Assembly: GCA_964463165.1 (NCBI GenBank) | Contig: CAYXBK010000003.1 | Coordinates: 1 to 64,000 of the forward strand | Direction of reading: 5' to 3' | Origin: UBA7236 sp964463165 | GTDB lineage: Bacteria > Bacteroidota > Bacteroidia > Chitinophagales > BACL12 | Length of the DNA stretch: 64,000 nt | Part shown: positions 8,909 through 17,388 of the stretch, one piece after another | Numbering within the stretch: the first letter of the stretch is position 1 | Layout: the number at the start of each line of letters is the position of its first letter | The notes under the pieces: model-generated | Database searches by the model: none | What the model saw: only the letters and a program-made list of their open reading frames with translations | What the model was told of the DNA's origin: nothing | Translations under genes and position numbers: made by a program

Positions 8909-9160
8909 ATGTTTTCAAAGAAAAAGCACAACCAAGATCTGGCGATCTTACTAGGTGAGATTCGCGATCTGCTGGCACGGATTCCTGAGGAATCGGCCGA
9001 ACATCAAAAAATTGTAAACGCAATTGACAGGCTGGAAAAAGCAATAGCTTCAAAAAGCCCGAAAGAGTTGCAGAAAAATTGGGATGCCTTTATGCAAATT
9101 ATTTTAGAGGTTGGAAAAATCGGCTTCGAAATAATTATGGATTGGGTGAACCATCACTGA
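8909..9160 (+). CDS. Small helical protein of unknown function
   Basis: An 83-aa protein, highly charged and helical in its first 60 residues (LAILLGEIRDLLARIPEESAE), with a more hydrophobic end (FMQIILEVGKIGFEIIMDWV) that might dip into a membrane or pack as an amphipathic helix. It is separated by 3 bp from the XRE regulator and is probably cotranscribed. A tiny overlapping ORF (ATG 8869, 28 codons) precedes it in another frame and could act as a leader. Not recognised. Context suggests part of a small accessory cassette. Confidence 0.55.
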   Translation: MFSKKKHNQDLAILLGEIRDLLARIPEESAEHQKIVNAIDRLEKAIASKSPKELQKNWDAFMQIILEVGKIGFEIIMDWVNHH

Positions 9161-9163
9161 ATT

Positions 9164-9469
9164 ATGAAAATTGGTAAAACATTAAAAACTATTCGAAAGG
9201 AAAGACAAACTACTCTGCTTGAGCTTGCCCAGATTACTGGCCTGTCCTCATCTTACTTATCATACATTGAAAGTGATAAGCGTAGCCCTAATTTTGAACA
9301 AATCAATTTGATTTGTAAAGCGCTGGGTGTTCCGGTTGAAGTTGTGCTGATGAATAGTGTGGACCTAGCTGAAATTGAAAACGAAAAAATTAGGAGATTT
9401 TATGAAAAGACCATACCTCTGATTAATAAAATTTCAGAAAGTATATACGCAAAAAGAAAGGGGAATTGA
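9164..9469 (+). CDS. XRE-family helix-turn-helix regulator
   Basis: A 101-aa Cro/CI-type DNA-binding protein. The HTH spans about residues 4-58: IGKTLKTIRKERQTTLLELA, then TGLSSSYLSYIESDKRSPNF and LICKALGVPVEVVLM. The C-terminal part is a short helical tail, with no peptidase or toxin domain. Such regulators often control adjacent defence or toxin genes. Here it follows the 83-aa gene by 3 bp and precedes the 292-aa gene by 28 bp, separated from it by a terminator hairpin. Confidence 0.88.
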   Translation: MKIGKTLKTIRKERQTTLLELAQITGLSSSYLSYIESDKRSPNFEQINLICKALGVPVEVVLMNSVDLAEIENEKIRRFYEKTIPLINKISESIYAKRKGN

Positions 9470-9481
9470 TTTCCCCTTTTT
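9457..9481 (+). terminator. Rho-independent terminator overlapping the XRE stop codon
   Basis: An AAAGGGGAA / TTTCCCCTTTTT hairpin with a 4-nt loop. The XRE stop codon TGA (9467-9469) lies in or next to the loop. It should separate transcription of the regulator from the following gene. Confidence 0.65.
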
Positions 9482-9497
9482 ACATTAACTTTAAGTT

Positions 9498-10376
9498 ATG
9501 TCAAAAGAAAATACACATGTAAGTGAAGCAGTTAAAACTTGCTTTATGATAATGCCTATTGGAGATCACAATTCCGATGAAAGGATAATGGCAGATGGGT
9601 TAATGGAACTTTTAGAACCTGTTTTTAAAAAATATGACTATAAATTAGTTGCTGCCCACCGTATTACCTCAGTGGGTAGTATAACAGGTCAGATAATTAA
9701 ATTTATATTGGATTCGGAATTGGTATTGGCGAATTTAACTGGTTTAAATAGCAATGTTATGTACGAACTCGGTGTCAGACATGCCACGGGCAAACATACG
9801 ATCGCTATAACGCAAGACGGAACTAAATTACCATTTGACGTTACAATTGAACGCACAATTTTTTTTCAAAACCGAATCACCTATTCAGTTTCATTGGTTG
9901 GGGATATTGAATCGTTTTTGCAACAGATAAAACTTGACGATCTTGCGGATAACCCCGTTACTCGGGTGTCAATGCAAAAAGCTTTGCATGCTGATGTGAC
10001 AATTAAGGATACAGATCAATTAATCTTAAAACGTCTTGATGCTTTAGAAGAGAATCTGGTTTCAAATACTTATTATAATACGATAGATATAGCTAGTAAA
10101 GCAATAAATACAAAAAGTATTAGAATTGAATTGTCGTATCACAAAAGAGATAAGAATACTAATTTGATTAAAATTCAAGATATTATGACATATTTATCCA
10201 AAAATTATATAACGGGTGAATATTCGGCTAGAGATTATTATGACAATAAGTTTGTTGTTGAGATAAGAGTATCTAAACTAAAGATTGATTTGAATTCTAT
10301 TGCTTTAGAAATAAATTCTTTGTTGGAATTAAGAAATTATCCAAAACCCGATTCTATTGTAATTAATGAATATTAA
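9498..10376 (+). CDS. Nucleoside 2-deoxyribosyltransferase/TIR-like putative nucleotide hydrolase
   Basis: A 292-aa cytosolic protein. The N-terminal domain (about 14-130) has TCFMIMPIGDHNSDERI, ILDSELVLANLTGLNSNV, MYELGVRHATGKH and PFDVTIERTIFFQ. This CFxIMPxGD...DLTGxNxNVxYELGxRH pattern belongs to proteins sharing the nucleoside deoxyribosyltransferase / TIR-like Rossmann fold, with Glu90 as the likely catalytic acid. The C-terminal half (about 180-292) is not recognised and may sense a signal. Enzymes of this fold can cleave NAD or nucleotides and serve as effectors in phage defence; that role here is inference from fold and from the XRE gene beside it. Confidence 0.65.
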   Translation: MSKENTHVSEAVKTCFMIMPIGDHNSDERIMADGLMELLEPVFKKYDYKLVAAHRITSVGSITGQIIKFILDSELVLANLTGLNSNVMYELGVRHATGKHTIAITQDGTKLPFDVTIERTIFFQNRITYSVSLVGDIESFLQQIKLDDLADNPVTRVSMQKALHADVTIKDTDQLILKRLDALEENLVSNTYYNTIDIASKAINTKSIRIELSYHKRDKNTNLIKIQDIMTYLSKNYITGEYSARDYYDNKFVVEIRVSKLKIDLNSIALEINSLLELRNYPKPDSIVINEY

Positions 10377-10639
10377 GTGTTTGATTATATTTCTTCAATC
10401 TGATTTTCAACATCCAAAATTTTAATAGAAACATCCCGATTCTATTTTAAAGCAATCGCCACTGTTAAATAGAAATTTTTGTAAGCATTAGTTGAACCAT
10501 CCATCCGGCCGTCAGAATATCTATTATTCGTTGCTGACTCACCAGGTAAAAGGTATCCATTTGTATCCTAACCAGTATTCCTTTAATTAAGAGCTGACTG
10601 AAATAAAATTTTAAGTTTGAAAATGATGGATTATATAAA

Positions 10640-10672
10640 ACAAAAAAACCTCCCCATTTCTGAGAAGGTTTC
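10640..10672 (-). terminator. Terminator downstream of tRNA-Asp
   Basis: On the minus strand AACCTTCTC-AGAAAT-GGGGAGGTT forms a hairpin with G-U pairs, followed by TTTTTTTG, directly after the tRNA 3' end. Confidence 0.7.
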
Positions 10673-10674
10673 TG

Positions 10675-10748
10675 CGGAGCGGACGGGACTCGAACCCGCG
10701 ACCCCGTGCGTGACAGGCACGTATTCTAACCAACTGAACTACCGCTCC
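10675..10748 (-). tRNA. tRNA-Asp (GTC)
   Basis: The acceptor stem GGAGCGG pairs with CCGCTCC. The anticodon loop CTGTCAC gives anticodon GTC. The D-arm AGTTCAGTTGGTTAGA and the T-loop GGTTCGAGTCC are canonical. The CCA end is not encoded (CAGA follows the discriminator G). The 74-nt length is normal. The decayed island from 7.9 to 10.4 kb lies on its 3' side, a usual place for integrated elements. Confidence 0.96.
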
Positions 10749-10911
10749 AGGTAGTATTTTATTTTTTTCAGGCAGTATTCGAATCCGCCGTGGCGGAAAC
10801 TGCTGCTCCTTCCTGCAAGAATCTGCATCCTTGCTTAAAAGGAAGCGCAAATATAAGCCGATTTTAAAAATTTTATTGCTTTTCGATAAAAAAAGGGAAA
10901 AACAGCCGGTT

Positions 10912-11667
10912 TCAATCATGAAAATTCCGGAAATAACTCTCTGTAAACACCGGATCGATCAAATGATAGAACCTGATCAGCAGGGTCACTTTCTTTTCAA
11001 TGAGCGGATAGCGATCCACCACCTCCCAGAAACCCGGAGCCGGCTTAAAGAGGTTTTCTGCCAGCAGATTCAGATCGTTTTCGAAATCAGACTGGGAATA
11101 TTGTGTGAGGAATCCATACCGGCATAAAGCAGTATCAATATCGGTAGATGCGGAATTATTCCTGATCGCACCAACACCTCCGTCGGGATCGGAATTGCCA
11201 GCATCCGAAACCCTGTCCCATGCCTGCCTGTTGAGATGATCGGGAAAATTACGGTACAGAATGCTTGAAAATTCATGATGAAAGGTTTCTTCAATATATC
11301 TATCCGTATATCCGTTTTCAATTCCATTGTTGGTAAGATATACATATTCATTTGAATTGGTTCCGCCGAAACGCACATCATAAAAAGCCATATTTTTTAA
11401 AATATATACGCCTTTCAGATTATTTGTGAGAACAGCCTGCGGATATTTTTGCATTGCATGAACCAAAATGTTTTTTGAACGCGGGATTTCTTCATCCGCA
11501 ATCTCATCGCCAATTGCGTTGATCGGTTCATCGATCCAGCTTTCCGGGAAAATATCAATACTGTAATTAAATAAAATGGGAACGCCGGAAATGATCGTGT
11601 CGTTTTTTCCCGCGAAAGAATTAAATGAAAGCAGAAGGAGGAAAATAAAAATGAAATGTGGTTTCAT
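10912..11667 (-). CDS. Secreted metallopeptidase-like protein with altered HExxH motif
   Basis: A 251-aa protein with an N-terminal signal sequence (1-19, FNSFAG). It resembles the putative zinc-binding metallopeptidase family of Bacteroidota (Peptidase_Mx1-like) in EETFHHEFSSILYRNF (127-141) and in layout. The family motif should be HExxH, but here it reads His131-Glu132-Phe-Ser-Ser135, so the second zinc ligand is missing. It may be an inactive binding protein, or belong to a subfamily that uses other ligands. It is transcribed alone, towards tRNA-Asp. Confidence 0.6.
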   Translation of the reverse strand: MKPHFIFIFLLLLSFNSFAGKNDTIISGVPILFNYSIDIFPESWIDEPINAIGDEIADEEIPRSKNILVHAMQKYPQAVLTNNLKGVYILKNMAFYDVRFGGTNSNEYVYLTNNGIENGYTDRYIEETFHHEFSSILYRNFPDHLNRQAWDRVSDAGNSDPDGGVGAIRNNSASTDIDTALCRYGFLTQYSQSDFENDLNLLAENLFKPAPGFWEVVDRYPLIEKKVTLLIRFYHLIDPVFTESYFRNFHD

Positions 11668-11689
11668 GAATTTGTGAATAGCATTTTAA

Positions 11690-11735
11690 TTTACCAATAT
11701 ACCAATGTATCAATGTAACAATGTACCAATTTTTT
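11690..11735. repeat. TACCAATGTA-type array
   Basis: Units ATTTACCAATATACCAATG, TATCAATGTAACAATG and TACCAATT. Its reverse complement matches the TTGGTAAATTGATACA array at 46838-46918, and a single unit occurs at 5069-5080, so it is a dispersed simple-repeat family. Confidence 0.75.
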
Positions 11736-11805
11736 GAATCAAAGATATCATACAATGTGAAACCATTTAATCTAATCCTCATCATCACATCATCACATCA
11801 TCTCA

Positions 11806-13671
11806 TTAACGCACCAGCATGATATTACCCTGCACAAGTTTTTCTGCTCCATCATTTATATATCTCAAAACATAAACATAATTCCCCATTGGTTGTAATT
11901 CATTTTTAAATGTTCCGTCCCATTTATAATTATTCGAACCGCCATCATATATAATTTCTCCCCATCGGTTGAATATCTGGAACGAAAGGATTGATGAAGG
12001 ATCCAGAATAAAAACAATTAATTCATCATTTACACCATCGCCATTCGGACTGAATGCATTCGGAACGCCAACGCCATTGCATGCAGTAATTTCGATCGTA
12101 TCGGATGGTGTGCTGCACAACAGATCGGCGAACAACCAATATGTACCGGCATGCGTAACCGTGATCGTTGGAGTTGTTTCGCCGGTACTCCAATGATAAT
12201 TCGGTAATGCATCAGGAGTTGATAATACATATTCATTGATTCCGATCGGCGGACATAATTCAAAATCGGCACCTAAATCAATTTGGGTATTTAAATACGG
12301 ATCTTCGGTTATGATGATGGAATCTGTATAATCTTCGCATGTGCCGATTACATGCACCCAATAAATGCCTTCATCATTTACAGAAATATTTTCTGTTGTG
12401 TCGCCTGTGTTCCATGTATAAGAAATAAATCCATTTGGTGCGGATAAATTCAATTCCCATTCTTCTTCACAAATTAACGTATCATTTCCTAAATCCGGAA
12501 TAACGCCGACCGGTTCGATCACATCCACAATAAACGTATCAACAAATGTTGCGCATGTTGCATAACCCGTTACGTAATACGTGCCGGGTTCGGCAATTGT
12601 AATTCCGGCCGCATGTTCACCGGTTGCCCAGGTATAATAATCATATGCAGGTGATGCTTCCAGATAATAAGGCAATTCGGATGTGCAGATCAAAATATTT
12701 GTTGTGCTCGTAATTACGGAATCGGTTGCGAAAATAATATCTGCATCGTATACGAATGTTCCGCACATTGTTTCGAATGTAACAGAATAATTTCCTGTTT
12801 CCGTTACAATAATACTTTCGGTTGTATCACCTGTATTCCATAAATAAGATGTGAGGCCCGCAGGTGCAAATAATTCAAACGGACTGCACACAACAGTGTC
12901 GGGCATGGAATAGGTTAAAAATGAATCAACCGGCGTTACGAGCACATCATCAAGAAAAAAATAACAAAAAGGCTGATCAGTTAATTCTTCACCGTCGAAC
13001 GGAATTACTTCTACAAAATCATCGTGATGAAAATTGCCGATACACATCCATGCTTCATCACCTGCCGCTTCAAAAACACCACCGCATTTTGTCCATTCGC
13101 CAGGTGGTTTAATATAATTTCCTGTTGCATTATTATCTACCTGCGGTATATATGGTAAAATATCGCTAATGATCGGATTGCCGATTTTTATTTCAGAAAA
13201 ATAAGCACCTACAGCATCTGTTGTTGCAAATCCGGATGCAAAATAATCGGGCGGATAAGAAGGTGCCGCCCACCATTCTACATAATAACATGTGCCGGCA
13301 ATTAATGAATCAGTGAGTTTCACCTGCACATATTCGCGGTAAAGCCATCCGCCATTATCATATAAACTCACATAAAAACCGGCATAGCCGTCACCCGAAT
13401 GTGCAGGTTGAAATACAGCAAGGTCGCTGGAAGGAACACCCACCTGTGAACCATCTCCGCCGCATGCATTAAAATAATCGGATGTGCCGGCACTTCCGTT
13501 CATCCAGTAATTCGCTGCAGTTTCACTAAACCAGCTGAAAGAAGAAAATGCACCGGGGCAATAATTATAATCTTCAAAATCTGGATTCGGAACAAGGTTT
13601 ACCTGTCCGTTCACCAATTGGTGCACGAGAAAAATTAAAATGAGGAGTGTTGATTTCAGAGCTGAGCACAT
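11806..13671 (-). CDS. T9SS type B (gliding-motility C-terminal domain) cell-surface protein
   Basis: A 621-aa secreted protein with a signal peptide (1-22, QLVNGQ). After an N-terminal carbohydrate-binding-like region (about 25-240, LVPNPDFEDYNYCPG) come four Ig/PKD-like repeats with the recurrent core YLWNTGDTTESIIVTETG (about 260-525). The last about 90 residues (GVPNAFSPNGDGVNDELIVF to NYVYVLRYINDGAEKL) form the CHU_C type B sorting domain used by the type IX secretion system. It is probably exported and attached to the cell surface. Ligand unknown. Confidence 0.9.
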   Translation of the reverse strand: MCSALKSTLLILIFLVHQLVNGQVNLVPNPDFEDYNYCPGAFSSFSWFSETAANYWMNGSAGTSDYFNACGGDGSQVGVPSSDLAVFQPAHSGDGYAGFYVSLYDNGGWLYREYVQVKLTDSLIAGTCYYVEWWAAPSYPPDYFASGFATTDAVGAYFSEIKIGNPIISDILPYIPQVDNNATGNYIKPPGEWTKCGGVFEAAGDEAWMCIGNFHHDDFVEVIPFDGEELTDQPFCYFFLDDVLVTPVDSFLTYSMPDTVVCSPFELFAPAGLTSYLWNTGDTTESIIVTETGNYSVTFETMCGTFVYDADIIFATDSVITSTTNILICTSELPYYLEASPAYDYYTWATGEHAAGITIAEPGTYYVTGYATCATFVDTFIVDVIEPVGVIPDLGNDTLICEEEWELNLSAPNGFISYTWNTGDTTENISVNDEGIYWVHVIGTCEDYTDSIIITEDPYLNTQIDLGADFELCPPIGINEYVLSTPDALPNYHWSTGETTPTITVTHAGTYWLFADLLCSTPSDTIEITACNGVGVPNAFSPNGDGVNDELIVFILDPSSILSFQIFNRWGEIIYDGGSNNYKWDGTFKNELQPMGNYVYVLRYINDGAEKLVQGNIMLVR

Positions 13672-13891
13672 GAATCCAACTATAAATATATGACCATTTT
13701 TTTTTGAAGTATAAACAATAAGATTTTTTGAGGTTTTTTACCATTTTTTGATGGAATTTCTTCCACAGTATTTTTTTTGCAAGGGGAGGATATTGCCCGC
13801 AGAAAATAGCACCGGCAATCAGAAAGCAATGATTGCAATCAGAAAAGGTATGGCATTATTTTAACAACTTATTTTTCTCAAAACGAATATT

Positions 13892-14464
13892 ATGAAAAAA
13901 GTACCAATTCTATTTTCAGTGATGCCGCTACTCTTATTCACTGCGTGCAGATCTGACGAGCAAAAAATGGAAGACGCCAAACATGCAGATGAAATGAATG
14001 ATGATAAATTGCAGGGTGGTGAAGAAAAAACCGCAGGATATCTTGTAGATATTGCAAATATGCATCTGAGTGAAATACATCTGTCTGAACTTGCGTATCA
14101 AAAAGCATCAATGGCTGAAACAAAGGAAATGGCAAATATGATTCTTACTGATCATCGCCTTGCGCTTGCCGAAATTAATTTGCTTGCGCAAAAAAGAGGT
14201 GTGATCCTGCCGACTACTCCTGATGCGGACGCAACCCGTAATTACGAACGCCTTGAAAAAACAGAAGGTGCCGATTTCGATAAAGAATATGCCGACCAAA
14301 TGGTGAAAAATCATGAGGATGCAATTAAATCGTTGGAAGATATTATTGATAATACCGGTGATTTTGAAATTAAAAAATGGGCGACAGCAAATCTTCCGGG
14401 TTTAAAAACACATCTTGAACATGCAAAGCATTGCCAGGAAATGGCAAAGGAAATGAAAAAATAA
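13892..14464 (+). CDS. DUF4142 lipoprotein
   Basis: A 190-aa lipoprotein with lipobox LFTAC (Cys19). A helical DUF4142 domain follows (about 50-185): YLVDIANMHLSEIHLSELA, MANMILTDHRLALAEINLLA and YADQMVKNHEDAIKSLEDII. It is ferritin-like in helical pattern but has no clear metal site. The family is often upregulated under envelope or osmotic stress in other bacteria; function unproven. The small membrane protein gene at 14488 follows by 23 bp and may be cotranscribed. Confidence 0.85.
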   Translation: MKKVPILFSVMPLLLFTACRSDEQKMEDAKHADEMNDDKLQGGEEKTAGYLVDIANMHLSEIHLSELAYQKASMAETKEMANMILTDHRLALAEINLLAQKRGVILPTTPDADATRNYERLEKTEGADFDKEYADQMVKNHEDAIKSLEDIIDNTGDFEIKKWATANLPGLKTHLEHAKHCQEMAKEMKK

Positions 14465-14487
14465 GTTTGCGGATAAATTAAAATGAT

Positions 14488-14604
14488 ATGAGAAATATTT
14501 TCAGAACAATGATCGCCGGTTATGGCGCATGGAAATGGGGAGGCGGATGCGTTGGAACCATTCTGGTGTTTTTACTCATTTACTGGTTGTTGGGCTCCTG
14601 TTAA
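14488..14604 (+). CDS. Small membrane protein (38 aa)
   Basis: MRNIFRTMIAGYGAWKWGGG followed by CVGTILVFLLIYWLLGSC: a basic amphipathic start and one hydrophobic segment. I recall similar 35-45-aa proteins with a KWGGGC motif in other Bacteroidota. It is followed at once by a strong terminator, which supports its being the last gene of the DUF4142 transcript. Confidence 0.65.
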   Translation: MRNIFRTMIAGYGAWKWGGGCVGTILVFLLIYWLLGSC

Positions 14605-14627
14605 TTCGAACAGTTGCAATTAAATTT

Positions 14628-14658
14628 GCTCATGCGCCCAGGCGTATGAGCTTTTTTA
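14628..14658 (+). terminator. Rho-independent terminator
   Basis: GCTCATGCGCC-CA-GGCGTATGAGC forms an 11-bp stem with one G-T pair, followed by TTTTTTATTT. It ends the DUF4142/small-protein transcript. Confidence 0.85.
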
Positions 14659-14695
14659 TTTAAATGTTGCAGATCGTTTTAAAAATGAGGTACAT

Positions 14696-14729
14696 AAAAA
14701 ACGGGATGATACATCAACCCGTTTTTTTT
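14696..14729. terminator. Bidirectional terminator hairpin
   Basis: AAAAACGGG-ATGATACATCA-ACCCGTTTTTTTT. An A-rich left arm and T-rich right arm let it act on both strands, between the plus-strand 14488 gene and the minus-strand 14785 gene. Confidence 0.7.
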
Positions 14730-14784
14730 ATGATAAGATCAGTTCTTGTCGTATTTACCAGAATATAAAAAACAAGAACAATTA

Positions 14785-15093
14785 TTACAAAAGAATTATA
14801 AGCAGAATAATAACCAGTACAAGCACAACGCCGCTTGATACATAAATCACAACCGGATCGCCGCCATCTTTTGTTAATTGTGTTGAGTCTTTTTGTGCAG
14901 GATTTACTTCACCACCGGTATTTGGTTCCGATAACGTTGTCGCATTCTTGTCGGCAGTTGATGTGAATAAACCATCAGCATTTGATGTTTGTTCTATTTT
15001 GTTTGGTTCAACTGTTTCTTCTGCTCTGATCGTTCCTGATATACAAATCAGTCCTGCAATCAGAAATGGTGTTAGTTTTTTCATAATTTTCAT
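14785..15093 (-). CDS. Small secreted protein with C-terminal membrane anchor
   Basis: A 102-aa protein. A signal peptide (TPFLIAGLICISGTIRAEE) is followed by a polar, low-complexity Ser/Thr/Asn-rich middle and one C-terminal hydrophobic helix (VVIYVSSGVVLVLVIILLI), so it is probably periplasmic with a tail anchor. Met4 is an equally good start. No known family recognised. It lies 163 bp downstream of the small membrane protein gene at 15257, on the same strand. Confidence 0.55.
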   Translation of the reverse strand: MKIMKKLTPFLIAGLICISGTIRAEETVEPNKIEQTSNADGLFTSTADKNATTLSEPNTGGEVNPAQKDSTQLTKDGGDPVVIYVSSGVVLVLVIILLIILL

Positions 15094-15256
15094 TTCTTAG
15101 AAGCGTGTAAAAATTATTCCATCATGTATTTTGCCATGAAACACAGCTATTTTAATGGAATAGGATATTTTTCGGGATGCTCTTTGTTGAATAATTTCAA
15201 CAAAGTGGGGAACATCTAAGCCGCAATTTTGCAATTCGGCTTTTGTTTTTGATTTT

Positions 15257-15472
15257 TTATTTCCGATTTTTTCCGGCGCTGTATGCAATGATACCGCCCA
15301 AAACAATAAATCCGATTCCTGCATATGCAGGCCAGTCCACCGAATGATGTTCCTGTTTATTCACTTCAATCGGTCCGGCATCAATTACCTTCTCGGATGT
15401 TGTGAAATCTACTTTCGTGAAGATGATCATCAGAATACCGACAACCACTAAAATAATTCCTAGTATACGCAT
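15257..15472 (-). CDS. Small two-helix membrane protein
   Basis: A 71-aa protein starting MRILGIILVVVGILMIIF, with a second hydrophobic segment WPAYAGIGFIVLGGIIAYSA and a basic end GKNRK. A longer in-frame extension to 15595 exists but has no family-like sequence; the ATG at 15472 begins the first helix and is preferred. Similar two-helix proteins with GPIEVNK between the helices are common in Bacteroidota. Function unknown. Confidence 0.65.
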   Translation of the reverse strand: MRILGIILVVVGILMIIFTKVDFTTSEKVIDAGPIEVNKQEHHSVDWPAYAGIGFIVLGGIIAYSAGKNRK

Positions 15473-15682
15473 AGTTTTTTTTGTTAAAAGATTCAAATAC
15501 AGTGCCCCTGAATTTGCAGTTGTATATGTATAAAAGCACCTTTCGGAATGGCGTGAATATTTGCGATGTAACAAAATCCGAAATTCTGTCGGCATGATTT
15601 AAAAGATAGCTGTTTTCTTTGCTGCCGGAATGCGGGAGTAAATTTTAAGCCCCCGTAACTGTTGATGAATTGTTGAATACCC

Positions 15683-15713
15683 TTTGAAATATTTTAATTG
15701 ATTTATATATTTT
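15683..15713 (+). promoter_or_regulatory. Candidate promoter of the first beta-barrel gene
   Basis: TTTG (15683-15686), a 19-bp spacer, then TATATTTT (15706-15713), one mismatch from TAnnTTTG. It lies 25 bp before the ATG at 15739. Confidence 0.45.
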
Positions 15714-15738
15714 AGCCCAAACTTTCGAATCTTATCAC

Positions 15739-16401
15739 ATGAAGAAAAATTTAACAATAATTTTCTGCCTCCTCAGCATGGCAGCAAGTGCACAGCAATT
15801 CCGTTACGGCTTTTTTGTTTCACCTGTTAAAAATACCTGGGTGCTGCAGTGGGACGAGTATACAGCCTTTGGCCCAACCAGCGGATTTAAATATGGTTTC
15901 CTTTTCGATCAAACGATTGGTAAAGGAGAACATCTTGCCTTGACACTCGGGATGAACCTTGATTATACGCAAGGTGGGATGGCGCAGGCTGATAACGGCC
16001 AGGATCATGTAGATAAGGACTGGATGGTGCGTTCACGTTATTTTGAAATTCCAGTACTTGTAAAAATCCGGACCGGACAGATGGGAAAGTTTATTATTTA
16101 TGGTCAGGGTGGAGGGATGTATGGCAAGGCTTTAAGATCCCGCGGCGATTATACCGAAAACGGCGTTAGACATGATACCGATATTAATTATTTAAATAAT
16201 GAAAATTCAAATTTGCATTACTTGCCCACCAATCTCAGCATTAATCTCGGTATCGGAACTGAGATTGCAATAACCGAAACTGCATCAATACTGTTAGGTT
16301 TTTATTTTGAAAATGGCTTGACGGATATTTTCCAGGACAGTAATGTAAATACTGATATTTTACTTCAGCAAATGGGTATTCAAATCGGCGGATTATTTTG
16401 A
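15739..16401 (+). CDS. Outer membrane beta-barrel protein (PorT-like fold)
   Basis: A 220-aa protein with a signal peptide (1-18, MAASAQ) and alternating beta-strands such as FRYGFFVSPVKNTWVLQW, LALTLGMNLDYTQGG and ILLGFYFENGLTDIF, ending in IGGLF with a terminal Phe as in outer-membrane barrels. It looks like an 8-stranded barrel of the outer membrane beta-barrel family. The next gene is a paralogue with the same layout 84 bp downstream, so the pair likely arose by tandem duplication. Specific role unknown. Confidence 0.75.
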   Translation: MKKNLTIIFCLLSMAASAQQFRYGFFVSPVKNTWVLQWDEYTAFGPTSGFKYGFLFDQTIGKGEHLALTLGMNLDYTQGGMAQADNGQDHVDKDWMVRSRYFEIPVLVKIRTGQMGKFIIYGQGGGMYGKALRSRGDYTENGVRHDTDINYLNNENSNLHYLPTNLSINLGIGTEIAITETASILLGFYFENGLTDIFQDSNVNTDILLQQMGIQIGGLF

Positions 16402-16485
16402 TAAAATAATTCCTGTAAGAATTAATTTAAAAATTTCAATTCACAAAAACGACAATTCAGGTCGCGATTTTATAAGAAAAGAATT

Positions 16486-17115
16486 ATGAAAAAAGTTTTA
16501 ACCATAATTATTTGCGCTGCGTCCTTTGCAGTTAATGCTCAACAATTTCGTATCGGTGCTTCAATTACACCTTCTATTGGATTTTGGGATATTGAGGGAG
16601 ATTTATATGAATCAAGCGGGACAAAATTTGGTGTGCAGGCAGGATTAATTGTGGATCAAACATTAGGCAGCTCGGAACGGTTTGCACTTACTTCGGGGCT
16701 CAGCTGGAATTTAAATCCGGGCGGATTTCAAACGGCGAATGCAAACGGGAATACTGCGTTTAAAGCCTGGAATTTTAATGTGATGTCCATTGACCTTCCA
16801 ATAACTGTAAGGTTGCGATCTGATCAATTAAATAAAACAGTTTTATTTGTTCAATATGGTGCGAATTTCGGTTTTACGCTTTTGAAAAAGGTCTCTCTTG
16901 ACGGGGGCCAGAGTGGCGGAGGGGGTTTCGATTATGAATCAGTTAATCCAAGCCTTGCAATGGGAGCCGGAATTGAATATTCTATTTCTGATGAAAAAGC
17001 ATTAATGATCAATTTGTATTTCCTCAACGGACTTAAAAATATGGTGATCGATAATGCAAATGATGATAATATGTTTCCGCAACAACTTGGTTTGAGAGTT
17101 GGGATGTTTTTCTGA
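16486..17115 (+). CDS. Outer membrane beta-barrel protein, paralogue
   Basis: A 209-aa protein with a signal peptide (1-18, FAVNAQ). It shares with the preceding gene QQFRxG..., GLIVDQTLGSSERFALTSGL, a PITVRLRSDQ strand and the C-terminal strand QLGLRVGMFF. The loop SLDGGQSGGGGFDYE is Gly-rich and specific to this copy. Both are probably inserted by the Bam complex and cotranscribed. Divergence is substantial, so the duplication is old. Ligand unknown. Confidence 0.75.
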   Translation: MKKVLTIIICAASFAVNAQQFRIGASITPSIGFWDIEGDLYESSGTKFGVQAGLIVDQTLGSSERFALTSGLSWNLNPGGFQTANANGNTAFKAWNFNVMSIDLPITVRLRSDQLNKTVLFVQYGANFGFTLLKKVSLDGGQSGGGGFDYESVNPSLAMGAGIEYSISDEKALMINLYFLNGLKNMVIDNANDDNMFPQQLGLRVGMFF

Positions 17116-17184
17116 AAAACATATCCATTCAGCTTAATTTAATGTATACTGATCGGGTTTGATATGTTCAAAAGGATCTGATGG

Positions 17185-17388
17185 TCAAACCCATTTTTCA
17201 TCTTTATATTCACCGAGCACTACAACTGTTTTGTTTTTTGCATAAAAAGCGGCAATATCTTTCATTGCTTCTTTATCCACGCTCCGTATTCTGATACCTC
17301 TGTCTTTAGATCCTTTGTTCCGCACCTCAATATAAAAGCCGTTTGTGAGTTTGTGTTCCGGTGCAGGCATCCTTCTGAAATTTCCCAT
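17185..17388 (-). CDS. Small conserved hypothetical protein
   Basis: A 67-aa soluble basic protein with the patterns GFYIEVRNKGSKDRGIRIRS, DKEAMKDIAAFYAKNKTVV and GEYKDEKWV. I recall similar short proteins in Bacteroidota with the YIEVRNKG...LGEYKDE arrangement, but no function. Transcribed alone between convergent and divergent neighbours. Confidence 0.6.
   Translation of the reverse strand: MGNFRRMPAPEHKLTNGFYIEVRNKGSKDRGIRIRSVDKEAMKDIAAFYAKNKTVVVLGEYKDEKWV

Noticed and set aside
10611..10919. Minus-strand ORF over tRNA-Asp
   Set aside because: It consists of the tRNA and its terminator; low-complexity translation and no family-like sequence.
15097..15324. 75-codon minus-strand ORF
   Set aside because: It overlaps the real two-helix gene at 15257 in another frame and shows no protein-like pattern.
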